Shown: in pieces, positions 1-10,200 of the stretch
Numbering within the stretch: position 1 is the first letter of the stretch
Layout of the letters: every line of letters begins with the position of its first letter
Origin: Porites lobata
Lineage: Eukaryota > Cnidaria > Anthozoa > Scleractinia > Poritidae
Direction of reading: 5' to 3'
Assembly (NCBI GenBank): GCA_942486035.1
Contig: CALNXK010000009.1
Coordinates: 664,001-728,000 of the forward strand
Length of the DNA: 64,000 bases
Notes under the pieces: model-generated
Told to the model about the DNA's origin: nothing
Databases searched by the model: none
What the model saw: the letters and a program-made list of their open reading frames with translations, nothing else
Program-made: the position numbers and the translations under genes

Positions 1-1
1 A

Positions 2-1027
2 ATTACTGATAAATCCTTTCTCACCTTGAATAGGAAGGTGGGAGATAATTCGAAAAATAGACTTCAAAATCTTTATGGCTATAGCTACCAGAACATTAAC
101 AATGCTTCACAAAAACTTCGCAGTGAGAATAATAATTTAACAGTTGCTAAAAATGTAATAGATATATCTTCTCAGCAGCATGATAAAGTATTTTTTTTCG
201 CTTAATTGCACGAAGAACGTATTAACAATACTAAGTTGAGAGTCGCACACTTGTTCGTCTTCTTATTTGTCATCAAATCGGTATTTTATTTTTTAAAGAA
301 ATAATGTTTTGATTTTCTATATGAAGAGGACTTAGTTATTTCAATTTTGATTTCACACTGTTCGTAAATCGCTTTGTATAATTTCCAGCTCAGCGTGAAA
401 TATTTATCTTGGAACTGAACTACTGGGACCACTTTCCACATTTCCTGCGCCCTATTGTACGTTTGAAAACAGGAAATAGTGTCCAACCGGGCTATAAATT
501 ACGGGGGATTTTGTGGGAATATTAATTCTAGCGAAATGCCTAGTTGTTTGTTATTGAAAAAAACTACAAGTTGACTAATCTTCTGTGTTCTTATTCTGTT
601 TATAGCAGAAGACCAAATATACAAGTTTAACCCCGAACGAGTTAAAAGCAACGTTGTACCTGGCAGACTTAAATGTACGCTTTGCAGACGAGGCTTCAAC
701 TCTCGTAGTAATTTGCGTTCACACATGCGCATACACACGCTTGAAAAACCGTTCCAGTGCAAGTACTGCAAGAAGTCGTTTTCTCAGTCATCAACGCTTC
801 GGAACCACACCAGGCTCCACACGGGGGAAAAGCCTTACAAGTGCAAAGTGTGTCACTTCGCCTACTCGCAATTAGCAGGACTACGAGCTCATCAGAAATC
901 GGCAAGGCATCGGCCATTGCACGAAGCAGCGAAGGCTGCAGCCCAGCAGTCAAAAAGCCTCCACGATGAAACAGCTCTCAGTGAACTTTCACCAGACTCT
1001 CCTGATTTAGAAAGCATCTCGCAATAG
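2..1027 (+). CDS. C2H2 zinc-finger protein, last two exons (5' end outside window)
   Basis: A probable nuclear DNA-binding transcription factor. Exons are <2-122 and 606-1027. The donor at 123 (GTGAGA) leaves one base, and the acceptor before 606 takes two, so the frame continues. The last exon encodes three C2H2 fingers in tandem, with cores CTLCRRGF, CKYCKKSF and CKVCHFAY. Finger 2 and finger 3 are joined by the classical linker HTGEKPY. The third finger ends in a longer His spacing (HQKSARH). The tail after it is rich in Ala, Ser and acidic residues and stops at TAG 1025-1027. The upstream exon is Asn- and Ser-rich with no domain. The reading frame runs off the left edge, so the start is not visible. 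Which zinc-finger family this is cannot be told from three generic fingers. Confidence 0.85.
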
Positions 1028-1073
1028 TTACTTCTTACTTATTAAAAAAAATAATAACTATTACAACATAAGA

Positions 1074-1079
1074 AATAAA
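1074..1079 (+). terminator. Polyadenylation signal of the zinc-finger gene
   Basis: AATAAA lies 47 bases after the stop codon of the zinc-finger gene, in AT-rich sequence. This is the expected place for its 3' end. Confidence 0.6.
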
Positions 1080-4000
1080 TATGTATGATAAAAAGCGTCC
1101 ATTGAATCACCGTTTCATAGTTTTCCTTCGGAACGCAAATTACTCACAATTGATCCGGATCATCTTTATTAACCAATAGTGTATAGTCCAGAAAAAGATT
1201 CTAGAATCTAGTAGAAAAAGTTTCATATAAAGGCAAAAAGAGAGCTGTAAAAACGAGCATTTAATACATGTTATATTTGATACTAGAAATTTAAACTAAA
1301 ATAGAACATTTCAAAAATTGGTCCGTTAATCTACAGCCGCGTGGTCTCTATAGCGAATAGTTAATTTTTACTATGTGCGACTGATAGGCTGATCAAAGAC
1401 TGCAAACAAATCAGCGAAAATGGTAATCACAAAGTACTTATGCACTTTTCAGTTGTATATAATGTAAATATTTTGTAAAAAATTTGCAAGCAAGCTTTAT
1501 GAACACTGTAAAGTGCCTTACTATGCTCATATTTAACCTGTCAATTTGATTGACAGGTTAGATCGTTTAAAATATATGGGTGGACTTTAGGTTTACTCAA
1601 GTACCGTTTTATAGGAAATAAACAGAAATCCCACCACACGAAATTGCTGTGTTGTATTTGACATTGAGTGGTCTAAAAGCATCATCCTCGACAGAAATTC
1701 AGTTGCTAAACTGCACTGTAATTTCCAAGGGGAAGTAAAAATATGATATTATGTCAAAATGTTAAACTTGCGGGTCAAACAAGAAAATGGAAAGGGGCAT
1801 TCACCTGAAGAACATAATAACAAGTGAATAAAGAAAAACTTTAGCCTTTTCATCAAAGTTCAATTTCCTACTTAACTAGGATGGCACGTTTTTTCTTTAT
1901 TTAGCAGGTATTTGCTCTTAGAAAAAAGGGTTTCCGATTTTAATCTTTATGGGTTTTAAATTCCTTGCAGGGAGTTTGTTTGAGATCACTGTGCTTCCTC
2001 AAAAAAGAGGAGATTATGTCGTAATCAGATTTATATTCAAAAATGTGTTCGAGTTTTTTTTTTTTCTTGCTTTTAATATTTCTTTTTACTACAGGCAGTC
2101 CAAAAAGTCCTCTTTATTATTTTTCGTTTACTGAGTTACCTGTTATGTCCATGCGCTTCAGTTCAATCTAATTTACTTTGTGCAAAACAACATTTTTTCC
2201 TACATTGACAAAAAAAGCGTATCACGCAGAGCTTATATTTTCTAAAATCCGCCAGAGTTGTCACTAATATCTTCAGAAAAAAAATTAAAAGCAGCGAAAC
2301 AGCTAAGTAAGATAGCTATATCAAAAGCGAGAAATACAGCCGGCGTTTGGTTTTGAATTACGGCGTTTACTTGTCATTTTATGGAATAAAAGGATGATAA
2401 CGGCTTTGTTTCAAAACGTCGCAAAACATGAAAGTTACGATGGCCTTGTACGTTGTTATCGGCAAATCTGGTCACTAAGTGATCTTTAAGCAAAGCGCAA
2501 GTAATGTAACATATAGACCTCAGATTTGTCCTGATAACAAGGGCTTTACAGACCGGAGCTGAGGGCAAAGATACGATCTCCTTTAACCGCTTATTTGATT
2601 GATAAAGCACGCAACTAAGAGACCGAAGTCAAATTTTTTTGGCTGTGACCTAATTTTTCCTTACGGGTTATTTAATGCGAATAATAAAGCAATTTGCAGA
2701 ATTTGTTATCGCTGGCGGTGGTCAGTCGCGCCGCCAAATTCATTAAACGACTCCACCGTTAGAGTTAAGTATTTTTTCATTTAAACTTTAACTATCCCCA
2801 GAGTGATTACAATATAGGAGATATCCGATTTGTGGTGTCTTCACTGCACTGGCCAGTTCTAAATAAAAGAAGAGACGTTATGATATTTGCGGCAGCCCAA
2901 ATCTGGCTTACAGATCACTTAACGGCGAAAAGTCTATGTGACGCTTCCAAGATACTAGAGAGATCAAAGAGTTTTTCCCTTATAAACCATTTTTCTGCAC
3001 CTGCGGTTTATAATTTTTCGACAGAAAAAAGGAGTGTGTATTGTAAGTTGTCTCGTCTGTTACAATGGCGGAAAAGATATGTAAAACTGACAAGCAATCC
3101 TTGTACAGCGGAGAAAAGGCAAAAAAAAAAAAAGGAAATACAAAAAGAAATAAAAAAGTAACAGCGCCTAGGTGTAACGCTTTTAAGTCGAGGGTGGTAC
3201 CCCCTTCCCCTATAGTTTCACCGCAATGACCAATTTGTGAGCATATATTACTATAGCGGCTGAGCTTGCGTACGTAACCTATTCTCGTCGCAGGGTTACA
3301 ATCAGACTTAAAAGATATACGGTGTTTTCCCCAGGGCAGCAAAATGCTAATAACTGGAGAGAATTGATGGGGAAAGAAGCTTGTAGCCCACGGAACAGAA
3401 GAGGCAACACAGCTTGGCAGTTGTTCGACGGGGAAGGGGAAGGGGAGGAGGGGGAATTCGAGCGCGCGAGAAGGGCGCGCGCCCTACGTGTTCTCGCACG
3501 CAGGAATTCCCCCTCCCCTCTTATTTCAACCTTCTTCCACGAACGGAGTAAAATTAAATGCCTCACAAGGCCTCAGCTAAGCTATTCCCTCTTGGACACG
3601 GCGAAGTTTTCACTGGAATTTCACCTCACAAGACTATGACAAAAATATCCAGCTGATGATACAAATGAGTTGCTGAATATCCGACAAGTTTCATTTAGCC
3701 TTGAGAGATGAATTTCTCACTGTGTGGAAGACACGAGAAACTGACTGAGCCAAATCTGATATAGGCGTCAAAGGTAAGCGGTCAATGACAACGGTATTTT
3801 TTAAAGGGGTACTCAGGGTGGATCCCGACAAAATTGATTTCCCGATCTTCGGGATTTTCACGAAAACACTTTCCACCGAAATTAAAAGGAGAAGCAAAAG
3901 AACAAAAATCTGAGAAAAGCCTCGCACTCAAACGAAGTCGTGCTATGCTAGGAGGGTAGGAGGCTTGGAACCGAACGCGATAGCGTAAGATCGTCCACCC

Positions 4001-4300
4001 AACCGGTCACATATGAACACGCCGAAGACAACTGGAAACCAAGCAGGAGAAGAATTTTGTCTTTTGAGCATGCCCGAACGAAGTGCGCTGTAATTTGGCA
4101 ATGTTTTGGACAGTTTTGCATCTCATGTGTGGCCAGATGGTGACCAGAGAACGTCTCGACTAGCTAAAAACAGCGTTTATCCAATCAACCTATATATCAC
4201 AACCTTAGTCATATCAAGGAAATTCTATGACCAGTTGGTGTGTCCTGAAATTGCAAAATTGGCGCGACAGAGAAACCGAGAGATTGCCTCGTAAAAGTAC
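1080..4300. other. Intergenic region, no supported gene
   Basis: Between the zinc-finger gene and the 3' end of the YEATS2-like gene I see only short chance ORFs. The sequence is AT-rich apart from a GC-rich island at about 3425-3515. There, a G-rich run ending in GAATTC faces its C-rich reverse complement across a CG-rich centre (GCGCGCGAG). This looks like the core of a dispersed foldback repeat. Confidence 0.5.
1534..1560. repeat. Perfect 12-bp inverted repeat (hairpin)
   Basis: TAACCTGTCAAT, a 3-base loop, then its exact reverse complement. It is isolated, with no ORF attached. It may be a relic of a small foldback element. Confidence 0.6.
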
Positions 4301-4306
4301 TTTAAT
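4301..4306 (-). terminator. Possible poly(A) signal of the YEATS2-like gene
   Basis: Read on the minus strand this is ATTAAA, the commonest variant signal, about 100 bases after the YEATS2-like stop codon. I found no canonical AATAAA nearer. Confidence 0.4.
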
Positions 4307-4407
4307 GTTTGCTCGTTTTAAGATTGAAGACAACACAGCGGTCTCCCTCTGTTAAACTGGGCAAAATAAAGTTTTGGGCGGTGCTAACTACAATACACGT
4401 GCGGTAC

Positions 4408-6723
4408 CTACTTCTCGTCCATAGGTACCTCTTCGCCGAGGTACGAATTCCGGAGAAAGTCGCAGCTAGATAGAGAACAGACGGCTTTATGCACGTGACT
4501 AGGTGTGACGAGCCTACAACCATATGACGCAGTCTTGTCAGTGGCATAAGCCCAAGACCGTCGTATAATATCGTCGGCAAACCTTTTAGTTGCCATTAAA
4601 AGGAGGCTTTCCACTACATGAGTATAAACGCCGTCAATATCGACAGGCTTGAGCGAGATTCCGATATCGCTGCACGCCTCACGTATCCACTCTTGTTCCA
4701 GAGTGGGGCAGAGTGAGAGCATTCTTGGCTTCTTTTCTGGCGATTTAATTTTTCCCTCTTCGGGAAAGAAACCCACGACATCTACTTCCAAGTTCTCTGA
4801 TTCAGTGCAGGTTAGTGGTACATTAGGAAGGCAACTTTCTTTACCTTCCAATTCTGAGAAAAGACGACTTGCTGACGTACAGCTGTTGAAAGTTTGTTCC
4901 TCGCATTTGTGAGTAGCCGCTTCTTGAGCTTCATCTGATGCCGCATCACCAATACAATGCCCACAAAATTTACAGAACATACAATTCTCACCCACTTTAT
5001 CACATGGCGTGTAACCAAGCCGACGACACCACAACAAGATATCTTTCGTGCTCAGCTTACAAGAAGGGGTACATCGGCAAATAGATCTTCTAACAGCCGC
5101 TGCCCTCTGCCACTCACAGGCTCTTCTCTTGGCGATGTTCCAGCTGCGGAACTGATCAACTGAAGACGAACAATAAGGATACTTTATTACGTTTCTCTCA
5201 GGTTGAATTAACGGGTGTTCTTTCACTGCCGATCGCAAAAGCTGATGCATTTCCTCCGACATCTTTTTCACCTTAACGTTTTCTGACTCGGGCTCTGGGC
5301 TTGTACAACGAGAGGCTGGTTGACTGTTTACTGGTGTGGACGGAACCGATGACGGGCTCGCTGAGAGTGGAGACTCCAATTTGAATTTTTTGAGCTCCCT
5401 TGGACTGTCTAAACTCGCCGGAAACTTGACCAAAGCTGACATTCTAGTTTGCTCTTTATTAAGGCTAGCGTTGTCAATGTAAGGACGTTGATCACTGTTG
5501 GTGGAAACGGAAATCAGATTTGTAGCAAAACTTTCTTCTAAGCTTGGATTAAGAGCTATACAGTTGTCTTCAAATGTTCTGCGATCCAGCTCCAAGTCCA
5601 CAATAGTTTCGGAGCCTAATGTCTGAAGCCCAGTGTATGTTCTATCCAGCTTCAATTCATGGATAATATCCACTCTTTTGTTTCTAGGATCAACAAAGTG
5701 TAGCTGTACTCGCACCGGAAATTCCCCCCAACCTCTTCTGGTCAAATGAAAAGGCGGCTTGTTCACTTCAACTATGTCGTTCGGGCGATAGCTTGGGTGA
5801 AGAAAGAACCACACCTTCTTTATAAATCGTTCGATATGCGAGTCCTCAGGGGTACCTCGTACATACACCATCCACTTGTGGGTAGATTTGTCGTTGTCTT
5901 CACGGTTGTCAATGGGGATGTACTTTGATGTGTTACCGATAATAACACGTTTCTTCAAGTAGAATCGTGAGCCAGTGCAAGCGACTGACAGAGATGATAC
6001 ATTTGAAGAGCTTCTGTTGACACTTGGTGAGCTTCCCTCGCTGGTTGGTTTAGTAGACGACAAACTTGGAAATTCAAGCCCCTGTGATGTTTTTGCCGCA
6101 TCAAAATTCACGTTCTTATGAATACTGGCCATTAATTTTCCCTGATTTTCGGTAGAGAGTAAAATTCTGCTCTCGCTTGGAGCAACAGGGTCACCTTTCA
6201 CTGCCGTTTCAGCTGGTTTGTTTGAATTGACTTCTTGACTAACTGCACATTTGCTCGTAAGCGTATCATTAAATGCACGCTTGTTTACATTTGAAGAATC
6301 TTTAACTTCTGTTATAAAAGAGCTATTACTTTTATTTACCTTTTGCGGTTCAGTTCTTTGAAATTCAGCTTTCTTCATGCCATTCCGCGCTGATCTCTTG
6401 GAACAGAATTCAGCTTTGCTAGCACTTGTACGATTTCCTCTGAGTTCGGAGGTGCCATAATATTTCGCCAAAACGCAAGCTCTCAGTCTGTCTAGCATTG
6501 CCTTTGTTTGACTAATTCTCTCATCGATAATATCGATTTCTCTCTCCTTCAAGTGAATCTCAAAACTGAACTGTTGTCGAATAATCCGTTCAATTCTCTG
6601 TATGGCTTGGTCTTTCGCGTCTTGTTGTCTTGTGCTAAGTGTTCCTTGCTCACGCTTATGTTCTTTGCTCGCGGCTTGGTAATCCGGGTCTTCCATTTCC
6701 TTTTCGTCTAATAAGGTTTCCAT
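4408..6723 (-). CDS. YEATS2: YEATS domain-containing protein 2-like, intronless (771 aa)
   Basis: YEATS2 is a nuclear subunit of the ATAC histone acetyltransferase complex. Its YEATS domain reads acylated histone H3 Lys27. Visible here: an N-terminal coiled coil (about residues 15-90; AIQRIERIIRQQF); a Ser-rich linker; the YEATS domain at about 250-385 with HKWMVYVRG, HPSYRPND and RRGWGEFPV, which holds the aromatic reader residues; a central block with FRSWNIAKRRACEWQRA and a Cys-rich stretch (CMFCKFCGHC); and a C-terminal histone-fold-like helix region at about 668-760, the part that pairs with NC2-beta in the human protein. The start is the ATG at 6723; upstream codons are open but contain no ATG. 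The human protein is about 1,400 aa with many introns, so this copy is shorter and intronless. There are no internal stops. Confidence 0.9.
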   Translation of the reverse strand: METLLDEKEMEDPDYQAASKEHKREQGTLSTRQQDAKDQAIQRIERIIRQQFSFEIHLKEREIDIIDERISQTKAMLDRLRACVLAKYYGTSELRGNRTSASKAEFCSKRSARNGMKKAEFQRTEPQKVNKSNSSFITEVKDSSNVNKRAFNDTLTSKCAVSQEVNSNKPAETAVKGDPVAPSESRILLSTENQGKLMASIHKNVNFDAAKTSQGLEFPSLSSTKPTSEGSSPSVNRSSSNVSSLSVACTGSRFYLKKRVIIGNTSKYIPIDNREDNDKSTHKWMVYVRGTPEDSHIERFIKKVWFFLHPSYRPNDIVEVNKPPFHLTRRGWGEFPVRVQLHFVDPRNKRVDIIHELKLDRTYTGLQTLGSETIVDLELDRRTFEDNCIALNPSLEESFATNLISVSTNSDQRPYIDNASLNKEQTRMSALVKFPASLDSPRELKKFKLESPLSASPSSVPSTPVNSQPASRCTSPEPESENVKVKKMSEEMHQLLRSAVKEHPLIQPERNVIKYPYCSSSVDQFRSWNIAKRRACEWQRAAAVRRSICRCTPSCKLSTKDILLWCRRLGYTPCDKVGENCMFCKFCGHCIGDAASDEAQEAATHKCEEQTFNSCTSASRLFSELEGKESCLPNVPLTCTESENLEVDVVGFFPEEGKIKSPEKKPRMLSLCPTLEQEWIREACSDIGISLKPVDIDGVYTHVVESLLLMATKRFADDIIRRSWAYATDKTASYGCRLVTPSHVHKAVCSLSSCDFLRNSYLGEEVPMDEK

Positions 6724-7253
6724 TACTTGGTTGTTTGCATCAACACTCCTATATTGAAGGAACAACGTTAGAAGTCGACAAGTTCCAACGAAACTTTCAG
6801 GGGATACGATTCACATGGTGTTTACGTCTTTTGCGCGTACTCAGTAAGAAAACCGCCGTGAGAACATTCGCGGGCGTAAAATTTATTCAGGGGGGCCCAC
6901 TGGGGTCAACTTTTGTTTTATTCTCGCATATTGATTATATTACAAAAAGATGAGTGAAATGATGTATTAACGCTTTTTAATATGATGTAGCCGTAGAAAT
7001 GAAGTGTAAGGGATTAGAAACCACTTTTTAGTATGAGTCCTAGAGTCAGAAGTCCTTTCAATGCAATCCAAATGGTAAACCCTCCCCTCCCTTCTAAGAA
7101 TAATAATGTTTCAAACAAACATGGCGGAAAATTCAACCCTCCCACCCTCAAGAGTTGAACAACAAAAATGTTTTATTTTCAAAAGCTGCACTTTGTAACA
7201 AAGTGGGAAAAAATACAGTTTGGTATGTAGCAAATTGATCTAATTTGCTGATT
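6724..7253. promoter_or_regulatory. Shared head-to-head promoter region (YEATS2-like / UHMK1-like)
   Basis: The two start codons point away from each other across about 530 bp. This spacing is typical of a bidirectional promoter. An ATGGCGG core (7121-7127, context AAACATGGCGGAAA) resembles a YY1 site. I saw no clear TATA box in a telling position. 5' untranslated exons may also lie here: an AG preceded by a weak pyrimidine stretch occurs upstream of the YEATS2 ATG. Confidence 0.45.
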
Positions 7254-10200
7254 ATGGCGAAAACCTCGAGTTCGAACGAATTCGAAGGGCAGATTTTACG
7301 GTCTACGAAATACACATGGAAACTTGGACGTTGTGTGGGACGTGGAACGTGTAGTGTGGTTGTTGAGGCTGTTGGATCGTTTGTTTCTAGCACCATGCAC
7401 AGGAGACCTCAGGACATTAAAGCAGCCGTTAAAATTTTCAAACAAGCACAACGTTTTGAAGCTGCTGGTGTTAACGAAATAGAAATTCTAGAGTACTTGC
7501 GTCGTAGAGGAGAATTAACCAAGTGCAAGTGTTGTCATATAGGTGAGAGTACTAATGAAGATAGTGAAAATGTCTTATGTTTTAAAAAATTTGTATTAGT
7601 TCCCCTTTTCTCTTAATTTTCTCAGCTGATTGGGGGTGGGGTTGGGGATGGGTTGGCATGGGGGGTCTGCGAGACTGTCAAGGGAAGGGATAATAGATGA
7701 CGTCATAATGCACGAAATATGACATCATTTGTGCAAAAAACATGCAAAAAGGATGTTGTTGGAATTGTAACATTTGTACCTGACTGGTTTACTTCCCACC
7801 AATCACAATATTACTTATACTAGGTATACCTATCGATAGAGTGCCAACGAGCAAATCATGCGTATTTTGCTTAGGAATAAAATTCCTTTTTTTTCCCATC
7901 TGACCGTTTCTTGGTCCCTTCCTGTTGCAAGGATTATTTTCTTGAAAAGTTCTCAGATTCAGTCTGGTGGCTTTACAAACCTGCTATGTAAAAGTGTGAA
8001 GTGCCTTGAAAGAATAAAGTCAGCTTTGCAGAGGAAGCGATCGGGAATATTATTAAGTCCAGCTACAAATCTACTGTCGGTTCAGTTTCACATTGTTGAT
8101 AAATATTTGCACAGTTTAATCATTTAAACCTCCTTTCAAATTTCCCGAGGCTTTTTGATATCGGATTGAAACTTAGAATGATTCGCTGGGCCATCTGAAA
8201 TGTTTCCAAGGACATGCGATGTACGGCACGTCGGTATTTAATTTTAGTTCATTATTTTTATACTGAACTCGGCCAGGTTTCCAAAAAAAATGGCGTTGTT
8301 TTCTTTTCCTTTGTCGTTCGCTTTAGGCTTGTAATTCGTTTTTGTTCTCATTGTTTTTGTTTGCTGGTTAGATTTTTCCCCAACACCAGACTTTCCAACA
8401 GAAGCGACTGCATTCTTCGTGTCAAGCTTTCCTTATCTCCTCGTGTAATCTGATCCTTTTTAGTGGTGAGAATATTGCTTGCTGCACATAGAACACTTTT
8501 GCCATTTTACAAACTTCTCTTCGTTAAAACTTAACATTATGGGCCCTAAAATTAATAGAATATATCAAGTGCTCATGTCTCTTGACTGCGGTGGCCGGGT
8601 TTGACGAAAAAATTTAGGTCAATAAACACAGGAGATCACGATGGCTGGAAGTGTGTGAAATTTTGTTTGTTATTCAACTTGAGCCCGTGCGCCAGGTACT
8701 GCCTTTTGATTGGTTCGCAACTGACCACTTGGTCTCAGGGGAACCTACATTACATTGGGTTACACTTTTTTCAGCTCGATTGAGAATTTTTCTGCCTATT
8801 GCCCAGTCTTACGCGGCTCTATCCTGCTGCCACCTCGCCATCCGAGCGTCTTCGCTCGGATGGCTCGTTGGCAATTACAATGGCATACTGGGGTTTCTGA
8901 GGAAATGTTCGATGTTAAACATTAAATAGCTCAAACAACGCAAAATATTTGAAATTTCATTGACAGAAAGTCGCATCTACAAGAAATTGCAAACTTCGGC
9001 AATTATCCAGGAGACTTCAGACCCTAATCTGGAGACCGGGAGAAACTGTTCAAAATCGGGAGTCTCCTGGATTATCCGAGAGAGTTGACAGCACTGGGTC
9101 TGGGGGGAGAGGGAGAAGAAATGCTTGCTTTCATGTCTCAGGAATTTAAATTTCTGCATCTAAAAAGTCAGTGCAAAATGCTGATCGGTGTTAATTACAT
9201 TTGGGATCGTGGCTACAAGATAGAAATGCATGGAGGAAAGAGAGATTCCATTTGCGAAGACTGCAAAGAAGTTTTGGGATTTTTGGTAATGTATGCTTTA
9301 ATAGACCATTTTACAGTTATGGGCTTAGTATCCTAGCCTTTGAGGAATGTGAGGCTGAGGTTGACCTTGCTTTGACACAAACCTCTTTTCTTTTCTGATG
9401 GAAATTATGCTTTAAAAATACTAGTCAGCATAAGAACAACATGATTTGCATAATAAAGCAGGAAGGGTTGTATCAAAACAAGGTCAACTCCAGCCTCGTT
9501 TTCACCTGTAACTGTAAAATGGGCTATTTGAGACCCAAAGAAACTTAACTGCCATTGTTTAAGTCTAAGATTCATCAGCTTCTACACTGCTAGAAGATAA
9601 ACTGCTTCTCTTAATCAGTTACAATATATTTACCTCATACACAGGACTGTCACCAAGATTTCAAGGTGGCAGCTGTGTGCATTAAATAGTTGGTGAAGAA
9701 TTGAACAGATAAGAATTTCTCTGGCTCTATTTTGTACTTTTTTTCTCATGAAAGTAGCTCCAGGTTATGCTAGTTGTAGCCATGGGGGAAAATCCTCAGC
9801 CATCAGTCCTTTGCGACAACCCTGATCATACGCATTTATTGAATTCTGTCCCACTGCCATTTATCATGCTCCAAGTGAGTCTAACGCACAATGACTCATA
9901 CCAGCCCATGTTTGTGGACCATGCCTGCCTGTGGGAGAAGAATTTGATCTGTTAAAGTCTTAACTGACACATTTGCAAAAAAGATATCATAAAGCAAAGT
10001 CAAGTCTAGCCATGGTGACCCAGTTTAAAATTTGGAAAATAAAGCAGTAAAGATAAGTTGGAGGTTGGAATGTGCTTGGAAATCTTTCAGATCTTTTCAT
10101 GCAGTTATGATCAGGTCTTTTACAAAAAATCTTGGCACTTGCTCTCATGATGAAAAGCTCATCCCTATAACTAAAAAAAGATTTGGCATGTATCAGATCA

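Noticed and set aside
6724..6765. Upstream extension of the YEATS2 frame
   Set aside because: It is open but has no ATG; the first in-frame ATG is at 6723.
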